A stretch of 64,000 nt of DNA from positions 1,178,001-1,242,000 of the forward strand of contig NZ_JAPDHU010000002.1 in NCBI RefSeq assembly GCF_031921685.1, read 5' to 3'. The DNA comes from Terripilifer sp031921685 (GTDB taxonomy: Bacteria; Pseudomonadota; Alphaproteobacteria; Rhizobiales; Beijerinckiaceae). A model generated the notes under the pieces. That model saw nothing but the letters and a program-made list of their open reading frames with translations, searched no databases and was not told the origin of the DNA. Position 1 is the stretch's first letter; each line of letters opens with the position of its first letter. This document shows, piece after piece, positions 16,720 through 24,634 of the stretch. Both the position numbers and the translations under genes were made by a program.

Positions 16720-16847
16720 GACGAACTCCTACGCAACGCGGACACGAAGGCGACATTCAAAGGTAGATCGCCAAGCTCAGCCGATCAACCTTAAGGGAAT
16801 ATGACTGCCATCGGTCCCGAGGCGATCGGCGGCCGGTCCCAACGGCA

Positions 16848-16870
16848 AAACGGCCCGATTGGGGCCGTTT
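16848..16870 (-). terminator. Candidate terminator after feoB
   Basis: A 9-bp stem AAACGGCCC / GGGCCGTTT with a 5-base loop lies about 55 bases past the feoB stop. On the minus strand the stem runs into TTTTG, a short T run, so it is a reasonable intrinsic terminator for feoAB. Confidence 0.55.
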
Positions 16871-16926
16871 CCCGCGGAACACGGTTATCAAAACGTAGCG
16901 ATAAACCCAGAACAAACCGTGAAATC

Positions 16927-18798
16927 TCAGCCCGCGCCGAGCCTCACCGCGACATTGTAGACGATCAGGCTCGCCACATAGGCGAGCACCAGCATGTAGA
17001 AGAAGGTGATCGCCATCCATTTCCAGCTCCCCGTTTCGCGACGGATGACCGCCAGGGTCGAGGCGCATTGCGGCGCGAAAATATACCAGGCGAGCAGCGA
17101 CAGAGCGGTGGCGAGGCTCCACTGGGTCGACAGAACCTGACCGATCTGTTCGGCCGCCTCCTTGCCACCCTCGATCGCATAGACCGTGCCGAGCGCGGCG
17201 ACAGCCACTTCGCGCGCCGCCATGCCGGGGATCAAAGCGACGGCGATCTGCCAGTTGAAGCCGATCGGCGCAAGCAGCGGCTCGATCGCCTTGCCGATCA
17301 TTGCCGCCAGGCTGTAGTCGATCGCGGGCTCCGTGGCACCCACCGGCGGCTGCGGAAACGAAGCCAGGAACCAGATCAGCACCATCATCGCGAAGATGGT
17401 CGTGCCGGCGCGTTGCAGAAACGCTTTGGCGCGCGTGTAGACGCCGATCAAAATGCTGCGCAGGCGCGGCATCTTATAATCGGGCAGTTCCAGCATGAAC
17501 GGCGCCGGCGCGTAATCGCGCAGCATGAAGAATTTGACCAGGAACGACACGCAGAGCGCGCTCGCAATCCCCGCTGCGTAGAGGCCGAACATCACCAGCC
17601 CTTGCAGATTGATCCAGCCCCAGATCATCTTCGCCGGGATGAACGCCGAGATGATCAGCGTATAGACCGGAATGCGCGCCGAGCAAGTCATCAAAGGCGC
17701 GATCAGGATCGTCGTCAGCCGATCGCGACGGTTGTCGATCACCCGCGTCGCCATGATGCCGGGAATGGCGCAGGCAAAACTCGACAGCAGCGGAATGAAG
17801 GCGCGACCGTGCAGGCCGGCGCCGCCCATGATGCGATCCATCAGAAAGGCCGCGCGTGCCATATAGCCGAAATCTTCCAAGAGCAGGATGAACAGGAAGA
17901 TGATGATGATCTGCGGCAGGAAGACGATGACGCTGCCGACGCCGGAAATCACACCGTTCTGCAAAAAGCTTTGCAGCAGGCCCTGCGGCAATGTCTCCTG
18001 AATGAATTGCCCGATCGCATCGAAACTCGATGACAGCAATTCCATCAACGGCTGCGCCCAGGCGAACACCGCCTGGAACATCACGAACAGGATCAGCGCC
18101 AGGATCAACAGGCCCGCGACCGGATGCAGAACGACGGAGTCGATGCGCGCGGTCCAGGTGTCGGGTCGCGCCGGCTGGCTGATCGTCGCGGCAATGATGC
18201 GGTCGGCATCGCGTTGCAACGCGCGCAATTGCGCGACGGTCTGCGGCTGCCAGACATTGTCGCGCGCCCCTGCCCCGGCTTGCGCCAGGAGATCGTCGGT
18301 CAACCGCAGCAGATCGGCCGTGCCGCCCTTGCGGATGGCGATCGAGGTGACGACCGGCACGCCGAGCATTTCCGACAACAGCGGCACGTTCACCGACACG
18401 CCCCGGCGCGTCGCGATGTCGAACATGTTCAATACGAGCGCCAACGGCCGGCCGGCACTCTTCAATTCGAGCAGCAGCCGGATCGTCAGCCGCAGATTGG
18501 TGGAATCGGCCACGCACAGGACAAGATCAGGCAGGGACTCGCCGTTGACGCGACCAAGCACGAAATCGCGGGTGATCTCCTCGTCAGGGCTGCGGCCACG
18601 CAGCGAATAGGTGCCCGGCAGATCGACCAGCGACACCTGCTGGCCCGTGGGGGTGACGAACGAGCCCTCTTTGCGCTCCACCGTCACGCCAGGATAATTG
18701 GCGACCTTCTGCCGGCTGCCCGTCAGCGCATTGAACAAAGACGTCTTGCCGCTGTTCGGCGTGCCCACCAAGGCCAGATGCATCAACGGCGGTTCCAT
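16927..18798 (-). CDS. feoB: Ferrous iron transporter B
   Basis: FeoB imports Fe2+ across the inner membrane. At 623 residues it is a short FeoB compared with 773 in E. coli. The N-terminal G domain has GTPNSGKTS (12-20) as G1, DLPGTYSL as G3 and NMFD as the G4 motif. The membrane part includes two gate-like regions and ends with a hydrophobic helix. The helical spacer after the G domain is compact. feoA begins 3 bases upstream, making a feoAB operon without feoC. Fe2+ import fits low-oxygen conditions, matching the FNR/FixK-like site in the divergent intergenic region. Confidence 0.96.
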   Translation of the reverse strand: MEPPLMHLALVGTPNSGKTSLFNALTGSRQKVANYPGVTVERKEGSFVTPTGQQVSLVDLPGTYSLRGRSPDEEITRDFVLGRVNGESLPDLVLCVADSTNLRLTIRLLLELKSAGRPLALVLNMFDIATRRGVSVNVPLLSEMLGVPVVTSIAIRKGGTADLLRLTDDLLAQAGAGARDNVWQPQTVAQLRALQRDADRIIAATISQPARPDTWTARIDSVVLHPVAGLLILALILFVMFQAVFAWAQPLMELLSSSFDAIGQFIQETLPQGLLQSFLQNGVISGVGSVIVFLPQIIIIFLFILLLEDFGYMARAAFLMDRIMGGAGLHGRAFIPLLSSFACAIPGIMATRVIDNRRDRLTTILIAPLMTCSARIPVYTLIISAFIPAKMIWGWINLQGLVMFGLYAAGIASALCVSFLVKFFMLRDYAPAPFMLELPDYKMPRLRSILIGVYTRAKAFLQRAGTTIFAMMVLIWFLASFPQPPVGATEPAIDYSLAAMIGKAIEPLLAPIGFNWQIAVALIPGMAAREVAVAALGTVYAIEGGKEAAEQIGQVLSTQWSLATALSLLAWYIFAPQCASTLAVIRRETGSWKWMAITFFYMLVLAYVASLIVYNVAVRLGAG

Positions 18799-18801
18799 GG
18801 C

Positions 18802-19101
18802 TCATAATCCCGTCAGATCAGAAACGATGATGGCCATGGCTTCACGCCGACGAACGGCGATCGTGACATTGTCGACGCGAACGGCGATGGGATCGCGTCC
18901 GACGATCCCCTCGTGCAGAATTTCCACCTTGGCGCCTTCGACGAAACCGAGTTCGAGCAGCCGGCTTTCGAGCTCAAGGCCCGAGAGCGCTGAGCCCACG
19001 TCCGTCGTGTTCAGGTGCTGAATGACGCCGCGATAGCCACGCCGGGCCAGCCCCAACGGCATATGCCGACGCGTATCGATCTCTTCGTTCATAGTCATCA
19101 T
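18802..19101 (-). CDS. feoA: Ferrous iron transport protein A
   Basis: A 99-residue cytoplasmic SH3-like protein that supports FeoB. The core GLARRGYRGVIQHLN... LESRLLELGFVEGAKVEILHEG followed by RDPIAVRVDNVTIAVRRREA is the standard FeoA fold. The first 13 or so residues are a short extension, and a later start is possible. It is translated ahead of feoB with a 3-base gap. The 258-base space to the divergent NRAMP-like gene holds AT-rich sequence around 19200-19240 that probably contains its promoter and an iron-responsive operator that I could not define. Confidence 0.93.
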   Translation of the reverse strand: MMTMNEEIDTRRHMPLGLARRGYRGVIQHLNTTDVGSALSGLELESRLLELGFVEGAKVEILHEGIVGRDPIAVRVDNVTIAVRRREAMAIIVSDLTGL

Positions 19102-19194
19102 AGTGGCCGCAGCGCCGCACCATCGGCGCCGAATGCGCCGTGATAACCCCGCCCCAGCGCCTCAGCAACGCCTCGGGAAGCGCCGGCACAAATA

Positions 19195-19245
19195 ATTGAT
19201 ACTAAAAACGCTTCTACATTGTATACGTTCTAATCTAGAGCTCCC
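19195..19245 (-). promoter_or_regulatory. AT-rich feoAB promoter region
   Basis: This stretch stands out as AT-rich in a GC-rich segment. On the minus strand it contains TACAAT (19218-19223), a fair -10, inside the small palindrome GTATAC, with TTAGAA and GTAGAA flanking. The two AGAA-containing half motifs recall Irr-type iron control elements but are direct rather than inverted, so I do not assign a regulator. Confidence 0.35.
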
Positions 19246-19284
19246 TTTCGACCCGTCGTCGCTGTCAGGTCCCTGTCACCACCA

Positions 19285-19298
19285 TTGATCTTGCTCAA
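19285..19298. promoter_or_regulatory. FNR/FixK-type box upstream of NRAMP-like gene
   Basis: TTGATCTTGCTCAA matches the anaerobox TTGATNNNNATCAA with one mismatch. It is centred about 68 bases before the ATG at 19360, so an activator bound here could place a start near 19333 (class II spacing). It could also influence feoAB, which starts at 19101 on the other strand. Confidence 0.6.
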
Positions 19299-19359
19299 AT
19301 GCCGAGGATTGTGGCCGTGCGAGTGCCTCATGCAGAACCTGGAAGACCCGAGGCCTCCC

Positions 19360-20664
19360 ATGTCATCGCCACCAACTGACCCTTCCGAGCTAAAAACTCC
19401 GATCCCGACCTTTTGGGAACAATTCCGCGAGCATCCCCTTTCCAGGGTCGGGCCTGGTCTTATTACCGGAGTGGCCGATGACGATCCGAGCGGGATCGCC
19501 ACCTATTCGCAAGCCGGCGCGCAATTCGGCTTCAATATGCTTTGGACCATGCCGCTGGTATTTCCTCTTATGGCGGCCATTCAGTCCATGTGCGCACGCA
19601 TCGGCCGCGTCACCGGACAGGGGCTTGCGGCCAACATCAAGACGGCCTTTCCACCGGTCGTACTGCGTATCGTGGTCGCACTCCTGTTGATTGCCAATAC
19701 TCTCAATATCGCTGCGGACATTGCAGCCATGGGCGAAGTGGCGGAGCTGGTAACGCCCCTTAACCGCAACGTGGCAACGCCCTGTTTCGTCATCGGAACT
19801 CTGCTCCTGCAAATATTCATCCCCTACCACCGCTATGTCTTCTTTTTGAAATGGCTGACGCTTTCCCTGCTGGCATATGTGGCTGTTCTTTTCGCAGTCC
19901 ATGTACCTTGGGGAGAAGTATGGCGAAGAACCGTCTGGCCGACATTCAATCTGAATGCCGATGCCGCGGCAATGATCGTCGGTATATTTGGCACGACGAT
20001 CAGTCCCTACCTGTTCTTCTGGCAGGCTTCGGAAGAAATCGAAGACATGAAGCTGACGAATAGCCAACCCTTGCTCAATGACACGCAAAGCGCGGGCAAG
20101 GAACTTCTCCGTATCCAATGGGACACGTGGAGCGGAATGTTATATTCCGACCTGACCGCGTATTTCATCATTCTGGCGACAGCAGTCACCCTTTACGCGC
20201 AAGGCATCACCAACATCGAAACCGCTGCCCAAGCCGCCAGCGCACTCAAGCCGATCGCTGGCGACTTCGCTTTTATCGTTTTTGCCTTGGGCATCCTTGG
20301 CGTTGGATTGATTGGCGTACCTGTCCTTGCTGGGTCGGCGGCTTATGCCGTCGCGGAAGCGATGAACTGGGACTGGGGCCTGGACAAACGCGCCAGTGAC
20401 GCACGTGGCTTCTATGGCGTAATCGCACTCAGCGTTCTTGCAGCCCTCGCGATTCAATATTCACCGATAAGCCCGATGAAAGCCCTTTTCTGGGCGGCAA
20501 TCATCAATGGAATTGTTGCCGTCCCATTGATGATCGTAGTGATTCTTCTTGTGTCAAAGAGATCGGTCATGGGCGCCTATACGGCTGGCTATTGCACCCG
20601 CATTCTCGGCTGGATCGGCGTAGCGATCATGGGCCTATCCGCCATCAGAATGTTCCTGCCCTGA
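19360..20664 (+). CDS. NRAMP-related divalent metal transporter
   Basis: An inner-membrane transporter of the NRAMP superfamily, 434 residues with about eleven predicted membrane segments. The metal-site motif in the first helix is DDPSG (41-45) rather than the canonical DPGN, and the sixth-helix motif is TISPY (213-217) where MPH is expected, so the Met ligand is missing. Divergent NRAMP-related proteins with such changes include Mg2+ transporters, so Mn2+/Fe2+ should not be assumed. The start at 19360 is preferred because the FNR-type box covers an upstream TTG at 19285; an ATG at 19330 is another option. It is divergent from feoAB. Confidence 0.85.
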   Translation: MSSPPTDPSELKTPIPTFWEQFREHPLSRVGPGLITGVADDDPSGIATYSQAGAQFGFNMLWTMPLVFPLMAAIQSMCARIGRVTGQGLAANIKTAFPPVVLRIVVALLLIANTLNIAADIAAMGEVAELVTPLNRNVATPCFVIGTLLLQIFIPYHRYVFFLKWLTLSLLAYVAVLFAVHVPWGEVWRRTVWPTFNLNADAAAMIVGIFGTTISPYLFFWQASEEIEDMKLTNSQPLLNDTQSAGKELLRIQWDTWSGMLYSDLTAYFIILATAVTLYAQGITNIETAAQAASALKPIAGDFAFIVFALGILGVGLIGVPVLAGSAAYAVAEAMNWDWGLDKRASDARGFYGVIALSVLAALAIQYSPISPMKALFWAAIINGIVAVPLMIVVILLVSKRSVMGAYTAGYCTRILGWIGVAIMGLSAIRMFLP

Positions 20665-20677
20665 CGTCACGACAGGC

Positions 20678-20691
20678 TTGATACAGATCAA
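20678..20691. promoter_or_regulatory. Perfect FNR/FixK box upstream of CBS gene
   Basis: TTGATACAGATCAA is an exact match to TTGATNNNNATCAA. It is centred about 64 bases before the ATG of the CBS-BON gene, leaving room for a class II promoter with its start around 20726. This is the strongest oxygen-regulation signal in the window. Confidence 0.8.
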
Positions 20692-20748
20692 ACCCAATGC
20701 CGGCCTGGCGCGTACTCTATAGCGACTAAGTGCGAAGGAGTTACGGCG

Positions 20749-21492
20749 ATGCGTGCGCGACAAATCATGACCCACGGTGTCATTACGGTTGGCCCCGATA
20801 CGCCGATCATGGAAGCTGCCAAGCTAATGCTGGATAAGCACATTAGCGGCCTTCCGGTCGTCAAAGCTGATGGACAGCTGATCGGCATTGTTTCGGAAGG
20901 CGATTTTCTGCGTCGCGCGGAAATCGGAACGCAACGAAAGCACAGCCGTTGGCTGCAATTCTTTCTCGGCGGCGGGCGAGCAGCTTTGGATTTCGTTCAC
21001 GAGCAAGGACGTAAAATCTCCGAAATTATGACGGACGATCCCTATACGATCAGCGAGGATACGGAGCTGGAAGAAATTGTTCGCCTGATGGAAAGCAAAC
21101 ACGTCAAGCGATTGCCCGTCGTCAGGGAAAATCAAGTCATCGGCATCGTAACACGTTCAAATCTGCTGCAAGCTGTCGCCAATTTTGCGCGAGATATGCC
21201 CGCAACGAATCCGAACGACATCGCGATCGGGAATAATATCGTCATGGCAATGGAGGGCAAGGATTGGCGACCGATAGGACTCAATTTGTCCGTGCGAAAT
21301 GGTGTCGTCCATCTCTATGGCAGCATAACGGATGATCGCTGTCGACAAGCGGCCATCGTCGCAACGGAGAATGTAGCCGGCGTTCATGAGGTTCACGATC
21401 ATCTCTGCTGGATCGAGCCCATGTCGGGCATGTATATGGGATCGCCGGAGGACGAGAAGCAAGTTTCGGCACCGCATGGTCTCCGCTTATAG
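20749..21492 (+). CDS. CBS-CBS-BON domain protein
   Basis: A 247-residue cytoplasmic protein with two CBS domains (about 1-60, MTHGVITVGPDTPIMEAAKLM; and about 90-150, MTDDPYTISEDTELEEIVRLM) and a BON domain (about 170-235, VRNGVVHLYGSITDDRCRQAA). CBS pairs sense adenine nucleotides and BON domains bind membranes or phospholipids, so it may act as an energy or stress sensor. GAAGGAG lies just before the ATG. A perfect FNR/FixK box upstream indicates microaerobic induction. Together with the next BON gene it resembles low-oxygen-induced stress genes known from rhizobial FixK regulons. Confidence 0.9.
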   Translation: MRARQIMTHGVITVGPDTPIMEAAKLMLDKHISGLPVVKADGQLIGIVSEGDFLRRAEIGTQRKHSRWLQFFLGGGRAALDFVHEQGRKISEIMTDDPYTISEDTELEEIVRLMESKHVKRLPVVRENQVIGIVTRSNLLQAVANFARDMPATNPNDIAIGNNIVMAMEGKDWRPIGLNLSVRNGVVHLYGSITDDRCRQAAIVATENVAGVHEVHDHLCWIEPMSGMYMGSPEDEKQVSAPHGLRL

Positions 21493-21520
21493 ATGGCAAA
21501 ATCACTTCGCGGCGACGCCT

Positions 21521-21534
21521 TTGCGGTAGGTCAA
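21521..21534. promoter_or_regulatory. Possible FixK-type half-conserved box upstream of BON gene
   Basis: TTGCGGTAGGTCAA fits the looser TTG(A/C)-N6-(T/G)CAA FixK pattern but not the full FNR consensus. It is centred 63 bases before the BON gene ATG, the same distance as the perfect box before the CBS gene, which raises its credibility. Confidence 0.45.
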
Positions 21535-21590
21535 TGAGGCGCATCGGAAGGACGCTATAAATTATCTTTGTTCAACTGTGGAGGTCGGCC

Positions 21591-22235
21591 ATGGATAACA
21601 AAGGTCTCCGTCAATCGGTCATCGATGAGCTCGGCTTTGAACCAAGCGTCAAAGCTGAAAATATTGCCGTGACAACAGCCAACGGAATAGTGACCCTCAG
21701 CGGACACGTTCGCTCTTATGCGGAAAAGATCGCCGCCGAGAAAGCGACTTTGCGCGTGCAAGGTGTAAAAGCCGTCGTCCAGGCGCTAGAAGTGCATTCG
21801 AATCCCAACGATTTGACGCCCGATGAACAACTGGCCGTGCGAGTCGCGAATGTCATTGCCTGGAATTCGCTCATACCCAAAACAGTTCGAGCCACGGTCC
21901 AGAAGGGATGGATTACCCTTACGGGTGATGTCGATTGGCATTATGAGCGTCAAGCAGCTGAGAATGCCGTCAATCGCATGGCAGGCGTTGTCGGTGTCAC
22001 CAACGGAATTCATATCAAGCTGCATGCAAATACCAGCGACGTTAAAAAGAGCATTGTCGACGCTTTACAGCGCAGTGCAGAAATCGAAGCATCGGCCATC
22101 AAGGTCCGCGTCAATGACGACAAGGTGACGCTCGAAGGAACGGTTCACAACTATGCCGAGCGCGCTGCAGTCGAACGCGCCGCCTGGTCCGTCGCCGGTG
22201 TCCGCGCCGTCCAGGACCTGCTGATCGTTGCATAG
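21591..22235 (+). CDS. Triple BON domain protein
   Basis: A 214-residue protein made almost entirely of three BON domains (about 5-72, 77-145 and 148-214), each with a TVxxGxVxLxGxVxxxxxRxxAExxA-type pattern (for example ANGIVTLSGHVRSYAEKIAA). There is no signal peptide, unlike OsmY, so it is probably cytoplasmic. BON proteins are tied to osmotic and envelope stress and phospholipid binding. GGAGG precedes the ATG by 6 bases. It follows the CBS-BON gene by 98 bases and seems to have its own FixK-like site. Confidence 0.9.
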   Translation: MDNKGLRQSVIDELGFEPSVKAENIAVTTANGIVTLSGHVRSYAEKIAAEKATLRVQGVKAVVQALEVHSNPNDLTPDEQLAVRVANVIAWNSLIPKTVRATVQKGWITLTGDVDWHYERQAAENAVNRMAGVVGVTNGIHIKLHANTSDVKKSIVDALQRSAEIEASAIKVRVNDDKVTLEGTVHNYAERAAVERAAWSVAGVRAVQDLLIVA

Positions 22236-22259
22236 GTAAGATTTCCAAACACGCCTAAA

Positions 22260-22799
22260 TCACGGTTTGGACAGCCGATCGGCGGCCTTCGCGATCATCG
22301 CAGCCGCCGCTTCCGGCGTGGTTTCACTGGTATCGATCGTCACGTCCGCCTCCGGCATCGCGGCCATGCAGGAGGCGAAGTCCGCTTTGAGCTGACGGAA
22401 GAGCTCGAGCGATCGCAGCTTGCCGAATTCGGCCCGGCTTGCCGCGACGAGCCGCTGCTCCAGGGTTTCAGCCGGCGCAGTCAACGCGACAAAGACCACC
22501 TGCCCGCCAGCCGCCTTCACCCGTTCCGCAATCCGCTGTGGCAAGTCGGGTGCAACGCTCGATTCCGGATTGAAGGTGAAGATCAGTGACCGGCCTGACT
22601 GCGCGGCAGCCTCAATGGTCTCAAGCCAGAACTGCTCCCGCAGACGAACGAATTCTTCCGAGCCGAAGGGAAAGACCGCCAATACGGCATCGACGATGAG
22701 ATGATTGTGAAACAGCGGCAGCCCGGTTTGCTGCGCCAGCGCCCGTGCGACCGTGAGCTTGCCGACGGCCGGCTCGCCGTAGATGAAAATCAGCCGCAT
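22260..22799 (-). CDS. P-loop kinase-like protein
   Basis: A 179-residue nucleotide-binding protein of the AAA_33/shikimate-kinase-like type. The Walker A is GEPAVGKLT at residues 8-16, and residues around 70-80 (SLIFTFNP) form the strand after it. Proteins of this shape phosphorylate small molecules or antibiotics, but the substrate cannot be told. It starts with ATG at 22799 behind AGGGGC. It is convergent with the BON gene and unlinked to the metal cluster. The expected function is a small-molecule kinase of unknown specificity. Confidence 0.7.
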   Translation of the reverse strand: MRLIFIYGEPAVGKLTVARALAQQTGLPLFHNHLIVDAVLAVFPFGSEEFVRLREQFWLETIEAAAQSGRSLIFTFNPESSVAPDLPQRIAERVKAAGGQVVFVALTAPAETLEQRLVAASRAEFGKLRSLELFRQLKADFASCMAAMPEADVTIDTSETTPEAAAAMIAKAADRLSKP

Positions 22800-22837
22800 G
22801 CCCCTGCTCGCTCTCTGCCTCTTGCCAAAGAGCTATA

Positions 22838-22870
22838 AAACAAAAAGCCCGCTGGAAAATCCAGCGGGCT
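22838..22870 (-). terminator. Intrinsic terminator after doxX-like gene
   Basis: A perfect 10-bp stem AGCCCGCTGG / CCAGCGGGCT with a 5-base loop, followed on the minus strand by TTTTTGTTTT, makes a textbook rho-independent terminator. It ends transcription from the DoxX-family gene. Confidence 0.9.
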
Positions 22871-22892
22871 GATGGCTCGGATCACATCAAGA

Positions 22893-23282
22893 TCACGCCC
22901 GCGCTTTTCTCCAGGCATCGACGCTCAGAGGTCCAGGCCCGGCAACAACGAGATAGAGAAAGCCGAAGCAGAACAGAATGGCGGCCACGCCACCGTTTTG
23001 CGACGGAAAGAAACTGTTGGGCGCGTGGCCGATGAAATAAGCGCACGCCATCAAGCCGGACAGAATGAAGGCGGCGGGACGGCTGAGAAATCCAATCAGC
23101 AAAAAGAAACCGACCACCAGTTCGAGCACACCGGCGATCCAAGAGAGCGACCACGCTTCAGGCACGCGCGCGGCAAAAGGAAAGCCCAGAATTTTCTGCG
23201 TTCCAAAACTGAAAAGGACAAGCGCGAAAACAATACGCAAAACACTCAGCACATAAGGGCTGACAGCATTCAGATTATTCAA
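22893..23282 (-). CDS. DoxX family membrane protein
   Basis: A 129-residue inner-membrane protein with four hydrophobic segments, in the DoxX/SURF4-like family. The segments start with LSVLRIVFALVLFSFGTQKI, followed by the GVLELVVGFFLLIGF and ACAYFIGHAP motifs typical of DoxX. The TTG at 23282 is chosen because GGAG lies 8 bases before it and the next residues start the first helix; the frame extends to 23363 in AT-rich DNA without a ribosome site. The function of this family is poorly known; some members act in thiosulfate or redox processes. Confidence 0.8.
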   Translation of the reverse strand: MNNLNAVSPYVLSVLRIVFALVLFSFGTQKILGFPFAARVPEAWSLSWIAGVLELVVGFFLLIGFLSRPAAFILSGLMACAYFIGHAPNSFFPSQNGGVAAILFCFGFLYLVVAGPGPLSVDAWRKARA

Positions 23283-23464
23283 CGTTCCATCTCCAAAATT
23301 GCGCACACCACACTTTCCCCAATGTACGAAGTTGATTTCCGTCGCAAATAAAACCCGAAACACATTGATGTGATGGAACTCGAACCCTTCTGAGATCGCG
23401 GCATGATGTCGGCTTGAATCAAGCTCTTCTCGTTGTTGATTTTATCAAATCGCAAAACGCCATG

Positions 23465-23493
23465 AAAAAACCCGCCGGAAAAATCCGGCGGGT
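23465..23493 (-). terminator. Intrinsic terminator after Bug receptor gene
   Basis: A 10-bp stem ACCCGCCGGA / TCCGGCGGGT with a 4-base loop is followed on the minus strand by TTTTTT. It stands about 30 bases after the stop of the Bug receptor gene at 23524 and ends its transcription. Confidence 0.9.
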
Positions 23494-23523
23494 CGAAAAG
23501 CTTGCAAAGAACGATCGTTCAAA

Positions 23524-24498
23524 TCATTGCGGCTGAATGTTCGCCGCTTTGAAGATTGGTCCCCACAATTCGATGTCTGCCAAGAGCCGCGCATTGGCTT
23601 CCTTCGGCGTGTCGTGATGCGGAACCGCACCGACCGATTCAAGAAACTTCGCGGTCTCAGGCTCTTTCGCGATCTGAAGAATCCAGGCGGAAAATTTATC
23701 GACGATCGGCTGCGGCGTGCCCTTCGGGAAGTAAGCGCCCCACCACGGCGACAGATCGAAATTCTTCAAGCCGGCTTCCTGCATGGTCTGGACGCCGGGG
23801 AAGGAATCGCTGCGGTGTCCGGTGGTGACCGCGATGCACTTCAAGCGGCCGGCGCGAACCTGCGCCGCCGCAAAGGTGCCGTCCATGATCATGAAATCGA
23901 GCGTGCCATTGGTGACGTCAGGCAGCGCTTCCGGCGCGGTGCGATAGGAAACGCCCTCGGCCTTCGAATTCGTCATCGACTTATAGAGTTCGGCGCACAG
24001 GATACCCATCTGATTGGTGTAGCCATATTTGGCGCGATCGGTCGTCTTCAGGAAAGCCGTGAGATCGGCGATCGAATTGATCTTGGAGTCCGGCGCCACG
24101 ACGACGACGAACACGATCTGCGCGAATGTGCCGGCCGGCACGAAATCCTGCACCGTGTCGAAGGGCAGCGATTTGAACAGATAGCGCGAACCGGCCATGT
24201 TCGAATTGGCCGAGAACAGGATCGAATAGCCATCGGGCTTCGCTTTGGCGACGAGGCCCAGCGCGATATTGCTGTTGGCGCCCGGCCGGTTCTCGACGAC
24301 AATCGTCTTGCCGGTGATCTGGCCGAGCCGGTTGGTGAAATAGCGGCCGAGAATGTCGGCGCCGCTGCCGGCCGGAAAGCCGATATAGATATGCATCGGC
24401 TGCGCCGGATAATTTTCCGCCTGCGCGAAGGCCCCTGCGGGCACCGTCAGCGTCAGCGCGCCAGCACCCATCCCCTTGATGACGTCCCTACGGTCCAT
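23524..24498 (-). CDS. Tat-exported Bug-family receptor
   Basis: A 324-residue periplasmic binding protein of the Bug/TctC family. The N terminus MDRRDVIKGMGAGALTLTVP is a twin-arginine signal, rather than a Sec one, cleaved near AFAQA. Ligand-site features are YIGFPAGSGADILGR, VVENRPGANSNI, KAKPDGYSILFS and DFMIMDGTFAAAQ. Such receptors capture carboxylated or aromatic compounds. No TctA or TctB gene is adjacent. It is similar to the next gene upstream and the two are likely diverged duplicates (same strand, 136 bases apart). An intrinsic terminator follows. Confidence 0.9.
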   Translation of the reverse strand: MDRRDVIKGMGAGALTLTVPAGAFAQAENYPAQPMHIYIGFPAGSGADILGRYFTNRLGQITGKTIVVENRPGANSNIALGLVAKAKPDGYSILFSANSNMAGSRYLFKSLPFDTVQDFVPAGTFAQIVFVVVVAPDSKINSIADLTAFLKTTDRAKYGYTNQMGILCAELYKSMTNSKAEGVSYRTAPEALPDVTNGTLDFMIMDGTFAAAQVRAGRLKCIAVTTGHRSDSFPGVQTMQEAGLKNFDLSPWWGAYFPKGTPQPIVDKFSAWILQIAKEPETAKFLESVGAVPHHDTPKEANARLLADIELWGPIFKAANIQPQ

Positions 24499-24634
24499 TT
24501 CTTTTCTCCTCTGGCACCCGATGCGGTAGCCGCCGCCCGAGCGAATGGGGTCATAAAGCAGAGGGTCGTAGCCCGCGCAAGCGTATTTTCCCCTGAAAAC
24601 AAGGGTCTGATAGGATTTTGAAGGCTCCTTGACA

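Noticed and set aside
16801..18033. Large frame opposite feoB
   Set aside because: FeoB is unmistakable on the other strand; the opposing frame is rich in Arg and His, as shadows are.
19195..19245. Irr or RirA iron box for feoAB
   Set aside because: The half sites are direct instead of inverted and match the consensus only in part, so I report only an AT-rich promoter region.
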